This document shows, piece after piece, positions 1-8,326 of a stretch of DNA of 64,000 bases. The stretch's first letter is position 1; every line of letters begins with the position of its first letter. The position numbers and the translations under genes were made by a program. Under the pieces are notes generated by a model, which saw only the letters and a program-made list of their open reading frames with translations, was not told where the DNA came from and searched no databases. The stretch is from Streptomyces fungicidicus (GTDB taxonomy: Bacteria > Actinomycetota > Actinomycetes > Streptomycetales > Streptomycetaceae): assembly GCF_003665435.1 (NCBI RefSeq), contig NZ_CP023407.1, positions 6,630,501-6,694,500 of the forward strand, written 5' to 3'.

Positions 1-2
1 TG

Positions 3-149
3 CTGTCCTGCCGGCCCGGCCGGATCGCCCGCGAGTGGACTATCGACATGCCGCAGCCGCGCCGCATCGAGGACCCCGCGGTGGCCGAGCTGTCCGCAGA
101 GATCACCGACCAGCTGCGGAAGGAGATCCGGCGCCATGGGCGGCACTGA
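3..149 (+). CDS. C-terminal end of a sulfonate/taurine-type ABC transporter ATPase (partial)
   Basis: Only the last 48 codons are inside the window; the reading frame is open to the left edge and stops at 147-149. The visible peptide starts LSCRPGRIARE, matching the 'RPGRI' segment near the C-terminus of SsuB/TauB/NrtD-type nucleotide-binding subunits. Its stop overlaps the start of the permease gene by 14 bp, the usual arrangement of these importers. The Walker motifs lie outside the window, so the call rests on the C-terminal segment and on the neighbouring permease. Substrate (sulfonate, taurine, nitrate) cannot be decided from this piece. Confidence 0.7.
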   Translation: MSCRPGRIAREWTIDMPQPRRIEDPAVAELSAEITDQLRKEIRRHGRH

Positions 150-1026
150 CACCCGTACGACGGAACCGGTGGGCGCCGACGAGGAGCTCGCCGGGCTGGA
201 GGCGGGGCTCGACTCGCTGGACTCGGTGCCGGTGTCCCGGGTCCCGGTCCGGCAGGTGCTGCGGCAGAAGGTGGCGCCGCCGCTGCTCGGCGTGGCCGCG
301 GTCCTCACGGTGTGGCAGCTGCTGCACACCCTCGGGCTGGTGTCCGAGGAACGGCTGCCCAGCCCGCGCGCCGTCGGCGACAGCTTCCTCACGCTGTGGC
401 GGCAGGGGACGCTCTTCGACATCGTGTGGACCAGTCTGGAGCGGGGGCTGCTGGGGTTCCTGGCCGCGCTCGCCATCGGCACGCCGCTGGGACTGGTCGT
501 GGCGCGGGTGCCGGTCGTCCGGGCGACGCTGAGCCCCGTGCTGTCGGGGCTGCAGTCCCTTCCCTCCGTGGCGTGGGTGCCGGCGGCGATCATCTGGTTC
601 GGGCTGACCGACACGGCGATGTACACGGTGATCCTGCTCGGCGCGGTGCCGTCGATCGCGGTGGGGCTGGTCTCCGGGATCGACCAGGTGCCGCCGCTGT
701 ATCTGCGGGCCGGGCGGACGATCGGGGCGACGGGGTTGCGGGGCGCGCGGTACATCGTGCTGCCGGCCGCGCTGCCCGGGTACACGGCGGGGCTCAAGCA
801 GGGGTGGGCGTTCTCCTGGCGGTCGCTGATGGCGACGGAGCTGATCGCGTCGTCGCCCGACCTGGGGGTCGGACTGGGGCGCTATCTGGCGAACTCGCGG
901 GAGGCGATCGATCTTCCCGGGGTGTTCTTCGGGATCCTGCTGATCCTCGCGGTGGGTGTGCTGATCGATCTGCTGGTGTTCAGTCCGCTGGAGCGCCGGG
1001 TGCTGCGCAGCAGGGGGCTGCGGTGA
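136..1026 (+). CDS. ABC transporter permease, SsuC/TauC type
   Basis: A 296-residue integral-membrane protein with about six hydrophobic segments from residue 50 on and a hydrophilic N-terminal tail of about 45 residues. The cytoplasmic EAA-type loop is recognisable around 'AGRTIGATGLRGARYIVLP', the contact point for the ATPase subunit. The family imports alkanesulfonates, taurine or nitrate, so the probable role is scavenging organosulfur as a sulfur source. It overlaps the upstream ATPase gene and is followed by a hairpin before the convergent sulfite/nitrite reductase, so it ends its operon. Substrate assignment to sulfonates is inferred from the siroheme reductase next door. Confidence 0.85.
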   Translation: MGGTDTRTTEPVGADEELAGLEAGLDSLDSVPVSRVPVRQVLRQKVAPPLLGVAAVLTVWQLLHTLGLVSEERLPSPRAVGDSFLTLWRQGTLFDIVWTSLERGLLGFLAALAIGTPLGLVVARVPVVRATLSPVLSGLQSLPSVAWVPAAIIWFGLTDTAMYTVILLGAVPSIAVGLVSGIDQVPPLYLRAGRTIGATGLRGARYIVLPAALPGYTAGLKQGWAFSWRSLMATELIASSPDLGVGLGRYLANSREAIDLPGVFFGILLILAVGVLIDLLVFSPLERRVLRSRGLR

Positions 1027-1221
1027 TGCCGGTCGCGGTGCGGGTGTTGGTGCCGGCGCCATGAGCCCGGGGGCGGCCGCGGGGTCGTAGAACACGGCGC
1101 GGGAGTGCGGTGCGAGGGTGCACCGTAGCCTGCGGTCGTCTCCGGTTCCACCTTTCGTACGGCCCTCGTCCTCTGCCCGTTCCGCGGGAGGGGGCGGGGG
1201 CCGTACGTGTGCGGTGACGCC

Positions 1222-1326
1222 GGCCGGCGTTGGGGCTGGGCGGGGGGTGTTGCGCGGCCTGGCGCTTACAGGGTGCCGTCGCGCCCACCCGTGCCGCCCC
1301 AGCGGCACGACTGCCCGCGGAGACGC
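1222..1326. repeat. Interspersed repeat copy 1 with internal hairpin
   Basis: The 1027-1455 gap has no convincing gene. It holds a segment whose core (1261-1322, including GTGCCGTCGCGCCCACCCG and a GTGCCGC...GCGGCAC hairpin) recurs at 48266-48326 and 48410-48470. Similarity extends about 40 bp to the left of the core. Open frames across it on both strands are Gly/Arg-rich and look like GC-bias artefacts. It is followed at about 1323-1405 by a degenerate 9-11 bp G-rich tandem array (units like gcggaggcg). Confidence 0.7.
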
Positions 1327-1409
1327 GGGGGCGCGGAGGCGCGGGGGCGCGGGGGCGCGGAGGCGCGGAGGCGCTGGGGCGCGGGGGCGCGGAGGTGCGG
1401 AGACGTGGA

Positions 1410-1439
1410 GGCGCCCACGGCTGGGGGGCCGTGGGCGCC
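1410..1439. terminator. Hairpin terminator between convergent ssuC-like and reductase genes
   Basis: Perfect 11-bp arms (GGCGCCCACGG / CCGTGGGCGCC) separated by 8 nt, just downstream of the reductase stop and 384 bp past the permease stop. There is no U-run, as is common in Streptomyces. Its position between convergent genes suggests a bidirectional terminator. Confidence 0.65.
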
Positions 1440-1455
1440 TTGGGGGAGAGGGGGG

Positions 1456-3114
1456 TCAGGGGGTTAGTTGGGAGTCCTCGGCTCGGGTGAGCCATTGGGT
1501 GAAGGTTTCCGACTCGTCGGCCCGATCCGCGCGGTAGTTGCGGACCAGGTTCTCCACGAAGTCGGGGAGGTCGTCCGCGAGCACCTTCACTCCGCGGGGC
1601 TTGCGGCCGAGGGCCGCCTCGTCCTCCTGGGAGAGGGAGAGCGCGCCGCCCAGGTGGACCTGGAAGCCCTCCGCCTGGCTGCCGTCGGGGCCCGTGATGA
1701 GCTGGCCCTTCAGGCCGATGTCCGCGACCTGCGTACGCGCGCAGGCGTTCGGGCAGCCGTTGAGGTTGATGGTGATGTCCGCCCGCTGGTCCCCGAGCCG
1801 CCGTTCCAGCTCGGCCACCAGCTCCGCCGCGCGGGCCTTCGTCTCGACGATCGCGAGCTTGCAGTACTCCAGACCCGTGCACGCCATGGTCGCCCGCCGC
1901 CACGGCGAGGCGTCCACCCGCAGGTCGAGCGACTCGAGCCGGCGCACCAGCGGCTCCGGGTCCGCCACGTCCAGCACCAGCACCTTCTGGTACGGCGTCA
2001 GCCGCAGCCGGTCGGAGCCGTGCGCCTCCGCGGCGTCCGCGAGCGCGGCCAGCCGGGTGCCGGAGACCCGGCCCACCACCGGCGCCGCACCCACGTAGTG
2101 CAGCCCGTCCCGCTGCTTGTGCACGCCGATGTGGTCGACCGGCGAAGCGGGCAGCACCGGCGCGGGGCCGTCGGCCAGCCGCCTGCCGAGGTACTCCTGC
2201 TCCAGGACCTCCCGGAACCGCTGCACACCCCAGTCGGCGACGAGGAACTTCAGCCGGGCCCGGTTGCGCAGCCGCCGGTAGCCGTAGTCACGGAACAGCC
2301 CGGCCACCCCCGCCCAGACCTCGGCCACCTCGGAGAGCGGCACCCAGGCGCCGGCCCGGTCCGCGAGCCGCGGGTTCGTCGACAGACCGCCGCCCACCCA
2401 CAGGTCGAACCCCGGCCCCAGCTCCGGGTGTTCGGCGCCGAGGAAGGAGAGGTCGTGGATCTGGAAGGGCACGTCGGGCAGCCACGACACGGACGACTTG
2501 AACTTGCGCGGCAGATTGGACAGCGACGGGTCCCCGATGAACCGCTCGGTGATCTCCCGGATCGCGGGGGTGCCGTCCAGCACCTCGTCGGCGCTTACCC
2601 CGGCGACCGGGCTGCCCAGGATGACGCGCGGGCAGTCCCCGCAGGCCTCCGTGGTGGACAGCCCCACCGCCTCCAGCCGGCGCCAGATCTCGGGCACGTC
2701 CTCGACGCGGATCCAGTGGAACTGGATGTTCTGCCGGTCGGTGATGTCGGCGGTGTCGCGCGCGAACTCCGTCGACAGCGCGGCGATCTCGCGGAGCTGG
2801 GCGACGTTCAGCCCGCCGCCGTCCACCCGCACCCGGAGCATGAAGTACTCGTCGTCGAGCTCCTCCGGGGCGAGGGTGGCGGTGCGCCCGCCGTCGATGC
2901 CGGGCCGGCGCTGGGTGTAGAGGCCCCACCAGCGGAACCTGCCGCGCAGATCGTCCGGCGGGATGGAGGCGAACCCCTCCCGCGCGTAGATCTTCTCGAT
3001 GCGTTCCCGCACCAGCAGCGGATCCTCCGCCTGCTTGAACTGCTCATTGGCGTTGAGCGGTTCCCTCTCGCCGAGTGCCCACTGGCCATCGACGCGTTTG
3101 CGGTCCCGGGTCAT
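1456..3114 (-). CDS. Ferredoxin-dependent nitrite/sulfite reductase (siroheme, 4Fe-4S)
   Basis: This 552-residue protein has the complete siroheme/iron-sulfur signature: CTGLEYC near residue 410 and NGCPNAC near residue 451 supply the four cysteines that ligate the coupled cluster and siroheme. Two ferredoxin-like half-domains alternate with the nitrite/sulfite reductase domains in the usual order. Tyr66 in WWGLYTQ and Cys158 in EACGDC correspond in spacing to the Tyr-Cys covalent pair known in the Mycobacterium enzyme NirA/SirA, which favours sulfite reduction to sulfide. The ATG at 3114 follows a GGGAGGGA ribosome-binding site lying in the end of the upstream gene, only 3 bp away, so it is probably co-transcribed with it. 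The siroheme would be completed by a chelatase like the one at 58772. Confidence 0.9.
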   Translation of the reverse strand: MTRDRKRVDGQWALGEREPLNANEQFKQAEDPLLVRERIEKIYAREGFASIPPDDLRGRFRWWGLYTQRRPGIDGGRTATLAPEELDDEYFMLRVRVDGGGLNVAQLREIAALSTEFARDTADITDRQNIQFHWIRVEDVPEIWRRLEAVGLSTTEACGDCPRVILGSPVAGVSADEVLDGTPAIREITERFIGDPSLSNLPRKFKSSVSWLPDVPFQIHDLSFLGAEHPELGPGFDLWVGGGLSTNPRLADRAGAWVPLSEVAEVWAGVAGLFRDYGYRRLRNRARLKFLVADWGVQRFREVLEQEYLGRRLADGPAPVLPASPVDHIGVHKQRDGLHYVGAAPVVGRVSGTRLAALADAAEAHGSDRLRLTPYQKVLVLDVADPEPLVRRLESLDLRVDASPWRRATMACTGLEYCKLAIVETKARAAELVAELERRLGDQRADITINLNGCPNACARTQVADIGLKGQLITGPDGSQAEGFQVHLGGALSLSQEDEAALGRKPRGVKVLADDLPDFVENLVRNYRADRADESETFTQWLTRAEDSQLTP

Positions 3115-3117
3115 TGC

Positions 3118-4437
3118 TCATCCCTCCCTCATCGGGCCGCTGACCGCCGAGATCATTCCCGACGGCAGCCAGTCGGCGACGGCCGCTCCGTGGTGGTGGC
3201 CGCCCGCGCCCTCACCGTCCGCGGAGATCATGGTTCCGGGCACATAGGCGGTGGAGGCGGCGAAGAGCCGGGGCCGGGGCGCCGGCGACTCGCCGCGGGC
3301 CCGCTGCCAGGCCTCGTATCCGCTGCCGGTGGGGTACTCGCCGGGCAGCCGCGCGGACAGCGCCTCGGCGTACGCCATGGCCTCCTTGGTACGCGGGGTG
3401 AAGCGCAGCGGTATCAGCTGGCCGGCGCTGGGGCTCAGCACCGGACGGGTCAGCAGCCAGGGGGCGAGGTACACGCCCTGGGCGCGGGTCTCGCCGCTCT
3501 CGACGGCCTCCGCAGCCGTCGTGGCGCCCGCCCACCCCGCGGTGACCAGCAGCGGGCGGTCCTTCCCGGGCGTGCCGACGGCGACGCCCTCCTGCCGGGC
3601 CGCCGCACGGACGACGGCCGCGGCCTTCCGGCCGCGCGGTGAGCCGTCCGCGACGAGCCCCGCGGACTTGGCGCCGCGCCCGGCGACGAACCGGACCGTG
3701 GCGCGCAGCGCGGCCGCGTCCTCGGCGGAGAGCGCGTCGGACGGGCAGGCGGTGAGCGGGCTGTTGGCGCCGGCGACCAGCGCCCCCGCGGCCGCGGCGG
3801 CGCACTCGGGCGCGTCGGCGGACGACAGCGCCGCCGGGACCTCCGGGTGTTCGTCCCCGGTGTCCACGGACAGGGACCCCGTCTCGCCGCCCGCGGACAC
3901 GCGCAGCGTGCTGCCGCCCTCGGGCAGGTCGACGGTGACCCAGGTCTGGGCGCTGCCGGGGTGCCGCCGGCCCTCGCGCAGCGCGCCGGCGCCGGTACCG
4001 GCCCTGGCGTCGGCCGCCCCGATCCCCACCAGGTTGCGGCCGGGACGTCCGGGCACCACGAGGACGCCGACCTGCTTGCCGTCCAGGTGCAGCGTCCGCA
4101 GCACCGGGGTCCCGGGCCGGGCCGGCTGTTCCGCGTCCGCGGCGGCGGCGCCGTGTGCCGTGCCGTGCGCCGCCGTGTTCCCCGCCGGGCCGGCCGGGCG
4201 CAGCGCCGCGCCCACGACGAACGAGAACACCAGGACGCAGAGCGCGCCGCAGGCGAAGAGGGGCAGGCGGGGCAGCGCATTGCGCCGGGCCAGGACTGCC
4301 GTGGCCACCAGCCCGGCGACTGCGGCGAGCGCGAGCAGCGGCAGCGTTCCCCCGGCCTGCGACGCCTGAACATGGGCCAGGTGCCCGCCGCCCGGGGGAA
4401 TGGCGGCGGGCACCGGGGTCTCGGCGGATCCGGTCAC
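3118..4437 (-). CDS. Membrane-anchored extracellular protein of unknown function
   Basis: A 439-residue protein starting at a GTG that overlaps the upstream stop (GTGA), indicating translational coupling; an upstream in-frame extension would run into the preceding gene and is rejected. Residues about 25-90 form two transmembrane helices joined by a basic loop (LARRNALPRLP). The remainder is Ala/Gly-rich with a predicted alpha/beta character, and its repeated 'LLVTAGWAG' and 'GLVADGSPRG' type strands vaguely recall periplasmic binding protein folds. Near the C-terminus there is a GGHHHG cluster that could bind a metal. I recognise no specific family. It sits between a secreted beta-propeller and the sulfite reductase, so a role in sulfur or metal handling at the envelope is possible but unproven. 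Confidence 0.6.
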   Translation of the reverse strand: MTGSAETPVPAAIPPGGGHLAHVQASQAGGTLPLLALAAVAGLVATAVLARRNALPRLPLFACGALCVLVFSFVVGAALRPAGPAGNTAAHGTAHGAAAADAEQPARPGTPVLRTLHLDGKQVGVLVVPGRPGRNLVGIGAADARAGTGAGALREGRRHPGSAQTWVTVDLPEGGSTLRVSAGGETGSLSVDTGDEHPEVPAALSSADAPECAAAAAGALVAGANSPLTACPSDALSAEDAAALRATVRFVAGRGAKSAGLVADGSPRGRKAAAVVRAAARQEGVAVGTPGKDRPLLVTAGWAGATTAAEAVESGETRAQGVYLAPWLLTRPVLSPSAGQLIPLRFTPRTKEAMAYAEALSARLPGEYPTGSGYEAWQRARGESPAPRPRLFAASTAYVPGTMISADGEGAGGHHHGAAVADWLPSGMISAVSGPMREG

Positions 4438-6179
4438 TTCAGCACGCTGTCGCTGACGGTGAACAGGATGCCGTGCGGGCGGGCCGGGCCGGTGTCGCCG
4501 TGCGGCCACGACGTCCGGTCGAAGTCCACGCAGGGCCGGCCGGTGTTCTCGTCCCGGAACCGGGTGTCCTGGCGCAGCTTGCCCGACTTGCTGAGGTCGT
4601 ACATGCACACCTCGTGGTTGCCGTCACCGCTGAAGGAGCCGGCGATGAAGTAGTTCGAGGTGGCGAGGCGGCCGATGCGCTCGGTCTCCTTGTAGAGACC
4701 GCCGCGCAGCTGCTGGAAGTTGTCCATCGCGCCCCAGTGCGGGCCGCCGTCGGTGGTGTCGCGGATCGGCATGGCGGAGGTCACCGCCGGGCAGTCCCGC
4801 TCCTTGCCGCCCCGGTAGGCCTCGTCGATCGAGTCGATGTCGCACTTGGGGTTGTCGCCCGCGGCCAGCAGCTTCTGGATGTCCAGCACGTAGACCATGC
4901 CGGTGGTCTTGTCGAGCGGCGCGCCGTACGGCGTCGACTGGCCCATGACCGTGTGGAACAGGTAGCGGTCGTCGGGGCTGACCATCAGCCAGCTGCCCGC
5001 GTCGCCTGCGCCGGTGACGTCCCGGTCGGCACCGGCCTTGCGGTAGGCCGTGGTGTCGTCGAAGACCTCGCGCCACTTGGGATCGGGCACCGTCACGTCC
5101 GGCGCGTAGAAGATCGCTCCGCCCAGCATGGACGAGGCGAACGCGCCCTTGTGGTGCTTCTTGTGGGGGAGCGCCGGCTCCATGACGACCCGGGACTCGT
5201 GCCACATCTTTTCGTCCTCCCGCGCGGCGCGCGGGCCGTCGGGCATCTTGCTGACGGAGAGCAGCTCGGGGTCGTCGCGGTTGGTGATGTCCCAGACGCG
5301 GACCGTTTGACGGGCCAGGCGCGCCTCGTCGGGCAGCTTGGGGCTGAGGAAGTGGCGCGCCTCGACGAAGTCGCTCGCCACCATGATGTTGCGCTCTTCG
5401 CTGACCATGATGCCGTGCGGGTTGGCGCAGGTGGCCTTCTCCAGCTTCGGCACGTTGGCGCACTGCTCCGGGTCCTCGCCCTCGGCGAGGGCCGCGGGGA
5501 TCTCGGAGATCGTCTGGCCGTTCTCGTCCATCCGCACGATCTCGCCCGGCGATCCCGCCGCGCCGTTGCCCAGGCGGACCTCACCGTTGGTGTAGGTGCA
5601 GGGGCCGGGCACGTCGGGGCCGCCGAGGTAGGTGGCGTACGCGGTGCCGTCGCGCAGCACCTGGAACGCGTCGGGCGCGGTGCCGCAGGGCGTGTCGACG
5701 GTCGAGTTCACGCCGGCCAGCTTCAGGGCCGGCAGCGCCTTGGTGTCGAAGACGAACACGGTGTCCGAGAGCAGGCCGCCGGCGAAGAGACGGTCGCCCT
5801 TGTGCCACACGTACTGCATGTGGTGGGCCTCGTTGGACAGGCCCGGCCCCAGGGTGACGGTGTTGACGACCTCGCCGTACGTCCGTGATCCGCGCGTGGC
5901 GTCGATGACGGCGAGGAAGTCGGGCTTGGCGGGGTCCGCCGAGCCCGCCCAGGTGAGCATCCACTCGCGCCCCCGCCCGCCGGCGGAGGGCAGCAGGTTG
6001 TTGGTGGCGGTGTAGGTGACGCCGTCGTTGGCGGTGAACTCCGAGGTCGTCCGCTTGGGTTCGGGTGATGCGGTGGCGTTGCCGGATCCTGTCAGCAGGG
6101 CAGCGGTCAGGCCGGCCGCGGTGAGACAGACGGCCAGGCGGGATGCTCTGCCTGGCCGGCCGATGCTGAGTCGTCGCAC
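4434..6179 (-). CDS. Secreted selenium-binding-protein / methanethiol-oxidase-like beta-propeller
   Basis: A 581-residue exported protein: an N-terminal signal peptide (basic start, hydrophobic stretch to about residue 35, then ATASPEP) precedes a multi-bladed beta-propeller. Features recalling SBP56/methanethiol oxidase are NEAHHMQYVW, CANPHGIMVS, HWGAMDN and ARPHGI, His-containing loops like those that bind copper in that family. Known family members oxidise methanethiol to sulfide, formaldehyde and peroxide. If it is an enzyme, the sulfide would feed the adjacent sulfur pathway. The start is a GTG with GAGAGGAG upstream. Its stop overlaps the next gene by 4 bp. The family match is by motif only; it could be a non-enzymatic propeller. 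Confidence 0.6.
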   Translation of the reverse strand: MRRLSIGRPGRASRLAVCLTAAGLTAALLTGSGNATASPEPKRTTSEFTANDGVTYTATNNLLPSAGGRGREWMLTWAGSADPAKPDFLAVIDATRGSRTYGEVVNTVTLGPGLSNEAHHMQYVWHKGDRLFAGGLLSDTVFVFDTKALPALKLAGVNSTVDTPCGTAPDAFQVLRDGTAYATYLGGPDVPGPCTYTNGEVRLGNGAAGSPGEIVRMDENGQTISEIPAALAEGEDPEQCANVPKLEKATCANPHGIMVSEERNIMVASDFVEARHFLSPKLPDEARLARQTVRVWDITNRDDPELLSVSKMPDGPRAAREDEKMWHESRVVMEPALPHKKHHKGAFASSMLGGAIFYAPDVTVPDPKWREVFDDTTAYRKAGADRDVTGAGDAGSWLMVSPDDRYLFHTVMGQSTPYGAPLDKTTGMVYVLDIQKLLAAGDNPKCDIDSIDEAYRGGKERDCPAVTSAMPIRDTTDGGPHWGAMDNFQQLRGGLYKETERIGRLATSNYFIAGSFSGDGNHEVCMYDLSKSGKLRQDTRFRDENTGRPCVDFDRTSWPHGDTGPARPHGILFTVSDSVLK

Positions 6180-6247
6180 GTCGCGGGTGCTCCTCTCGCG
6201 GAGCGGTGGTGGTGTCCGAACTGGCGCCGGTACCTTCCCAGAGCCCG

Positions 6248-6265
6248 CTGACGTGCCCCTGACGC
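6248..6265 (-). promoter_or_regulatory. Two CGTCAGN direct repeats with 11-bp period
   Basis: On the minus strand CGTCAGG and CGTCAGC start exactly 11 bp apart, about 70 bp upstream of the beta-propeller GTG. This 7+4 layout is typical of SARP/AfsR- or PhoP-type sites. There is no good -10 at the expected distance, so the site is tentative. Confidence 0.3.
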
Positions 6266-6294
6266 TGCGATCGGGTGCGACTTCCGGCCGTTTC

Positions 6295-6915
6295 TCAGGA
6301 GTTGAGGAGCCACCCGGCGTCGCGTGCGATGCGGATGGCGTCGAGCCGGTTGCGCGCGTCGAGCTTGGCGATGATGGTGGTCATGGAGTTCCGCACCGTG
6401 CCCGGTGAAAGATGCAGGTACTCGGCGATCTCGGCGGTCTCCGCGCCGGCCGCCGCGATCCGGAGCACATCGGCCTCCCGCGCGGTGAGCGGGCTGGCCT
6501 TGCCCTCCCAGGCGGCCAGCGCCAGCTCCGGTGAGATGACGCGTTCCCCGGCCATGATCTGGCGCACGGCCTTGACGAGGTGCTCCACCGGAGCGTTCTT
6601 GACGAGGTAGCCGTCGACCCGGACGTCCTGCGCCCGGCGCAGGACGTTGGGCGCGTCCAGGACGGTCAGCACCAGGATGCGGGAGTCGGGCAGCTGCTCG
6701 CGCAGCCGCTCGGCCGCGGTGAGCCCGTCGAGTCCCGGCATGTTGACGTCCACGATCACGAGGTCGGGACGTGTTCCCCTGGCCGCGTCGAGTACGTCCT
6801 CACCGGAGCCGACTTCTGCCACCACCCGGATGTCGTCCTCGAGTTCGAGCAGTGCGGCCAGCGCTTCCCGCACCATTTGTACGTCTTCCGCCAAGAGAAC
6901 ACGTATCACACACAT
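6295..6915 (-). CDS. NarL/FixJ-family response regulator
   Basis: A 206-residue two-domain regulator. The receiver domain (about 1-120) has the acidic pair near residue 11, the phospho-acceptor Asp56 in VIVDVNMPG, and the conserved Lys in YLVKNA. The C-terminal LuxR-type helix-turn-helix is PLTAREADVLRIAAAGAETAEIA...TVRNSM. It lies 100 bp downstream of a sensor kinase on the same strand, its obvious partner. Output genes are unknown; the nearest candidates are the MFS pump upstream or the propeller gene downstream. The annotated ATG follows a G-run; a GTG two codons later is an alternative start. Confidence 0.9.
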   Translation of the reverse strand: MCVIRVLLAEDVQMVREALAALLELEDDIRVVAEVGSGEDVLDAARGTRPDLVIVDVNMPGLDGLTAAERLREQLPDSRILVLTVLDAPNVLRRAQDVRVDGYLVKNAPVEHLVKAVRQIMAGERVISPELALAAWEGKASPLTAREADVLRIAAAGAETAEIAEYLHLSPGTVRNSMTTIIAKLDARNRLDAIRIARDAGWLLNS

Positions 6916-7015
6916 CCCCCCCGCAGACTGTCCAGGCCTTGGCCAGAATCATAGACATGCAAGGCGTGAACATGTCGCGGAAAGCTGCGGTCGGTGCTCC
7001 GGCGGATGCGCGCGG

Positions 7016-8227
7016 TTACGCCACGTTGGCCATTTTGGTCACGACGGTTTGCAGATGCGCGGTGCCGCCGGGCGGTACGGTCACGGTCGTGGTCGGGACG
7101 ACGGCCAGCAGCCGGAACGTGCCGTCCGGGGAGACCCTGCCCTCGAGGATGCCGCCGAGGGCGGTCACCCGCTGCGCGAGATTGCCCAGCCCGCTGCCCC
7201 CGTCGTGCGACGCGCGGCGGTCCGCGCGGGCGGCCCCGTCGTTGACGACCTCCAGCCGCACGGTGCCCGGCCCGGCGGTCAGCAGGACGGAGCAGTGCGA
7301 GGCGTCGCTGTGCCGGAGCACATTGGTGACGGCCTCCCGCAGCACCGCGGTGAGGGCGGTTCCGGCCTCACCGCGCGAGGGCAGGGCGGTCACCTTGAGG
7401 GTGACGTCGATGCCCACGGCGCTCAGCAGCGAGCCCGCGGCGCGCACTTCGCTGAAGAGCGGGAGCTCCCGGTAGCCGCGCACGGCCATCCGTATCTCCG
7501 CCATCGACTGCCGGGCCGTCCGCAGCAGCTGGTCGGTCTGGGTCGCGGCGAGCTCGGGGCGGGACTGGAAGGTGCGGTGCAGCAGTTCGGCGCGCATCGC
7601 CAGCGCCGAGAGGGTGTGGCCCAGCAGGTCGTGCAGGTCGCGGGCGAACCGGGACTGCTCGTTCTGGACGGCGGCCCGGGCGAAGTTCTCGCGGTACTCG
7701 CGCAGTTGACGGAGTGTCAGCATGGTGCTGGACACGGTGAAGGCCATCAGGCCGGTGACCAGGAGGCCGAGGCCCATGTGGCAGAGGTGGCTGAGCGAGC
7801 CGTCCGCGCGGGTGGCGGCCACCGGGCCGGTGATCACCACCAGGGCGAACAGCGGCCAGGCGAACCGGGACGGCAGCACCAGGGGCAGGGTTCCCGCCAG
7901 ATAGCCGGCCAGGACGCAGAACTCCACGTCGAGCACCTCGGCGGACACGATGACGACCGCGCACTGGAGGGCCAGGGCGAGGGCGGCCCCGCGGGCCGGC
8001 CCGCCCTCACGGGGGCGCTGGGTGATGAAGGCACCCACCTGGAGGGCCAGCAGCACCCCCGCCAGGAGCGGCACGATCACCACCTCCACCGCGGGGTGGG
8101 TTCTGTCTCTGAGCGCGCTGTGGACGAGTACCGACACGGTGACCGTGGCGGCGACGAGCAGTCCCAGCAGACGGCTGACGCCCGGCTGACAGAGTCCGTT
8201 GGCACGACATGACGACAGCAGCTGCAT
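7016..8227 (-). CDS. DesK/NarX-type sensor histidine kinase
   Basis: A 403-residue membrane kinase. The ATG at 8227 is preceded by AGGGGATC at good spacing; a 20-codon upstream extension lacks this. Residues about 18-170 contain roughly five hydrophobic helices with short loops, so it probably senses a signal within the membrane. The HisKA_3 dimerisation segment has FARDLHDLLGHTLSAL with His199, followed by an N-box (LREAVTNVLRHS) and a G-box (DGGSGLGNLAQRV) of the HATPase_c domain. It should phosphorylate the adjacent response regulator. Confidence 0.88.
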   Translation of the reverse strand: MQLLSSCRANGLCQPGVSRLLGLLVAATVTVSVLVHSALRDRTHPAVEVVIVPLLAGVLLALQVGAFITQRPREGGPARGAALALALQCAVVIVSAEVLDVEFCVLAGYLAGTLPLVLPSRFAWPLFALVVITGPVAATRADGSLSHLCHMGLGLLVTGLMAFTVSSTMLTLRQLREYRENFARAAVQNEQSRFARDLHDLLGHTLSALAMRAELLHRTFQSRPELAATQTDQLLRTARQSMAEIRMAVRGYRELPLFSEVRAAGSLLSAVGIDVTLKVTALPSRGEAGTALTAVLREAVTNVLRHSDASHCSVLLTAGPGTVRLEVVNDGAARADRRASHDGGSGLGNLAQRVTALGGILEGRVSPDGTFRLLAVVPTTTVTVPPGGTAHLQTVVTKMANVA

Positions 8228-8326
8228 CAAGATCCCCTGACCCCCCGAATCGAAGTTCGTCCTCAGCGGTTGCGCGCGCGGATTCACACCACTCGGCCGC
8301 CGCCCCCGGAGGAACGGCGGCCGAAT

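Noticed and set aside
1323..1405. Coding meaning of the G-rich 9-11 bp tandem array
   Set aside because: All frames give simple Gly/Arg/Ala repeats, with no ribosome site or homology; treated as low-complexity DNA.
1468..3642. Long plus-strand open frame opposite the nitrite/sulfite reductase
   Set aside because: Arg/Gly/Pro-rich shadow of the reductase gene with no family resemblance; the minus-strand frame has all catalytic motifs.
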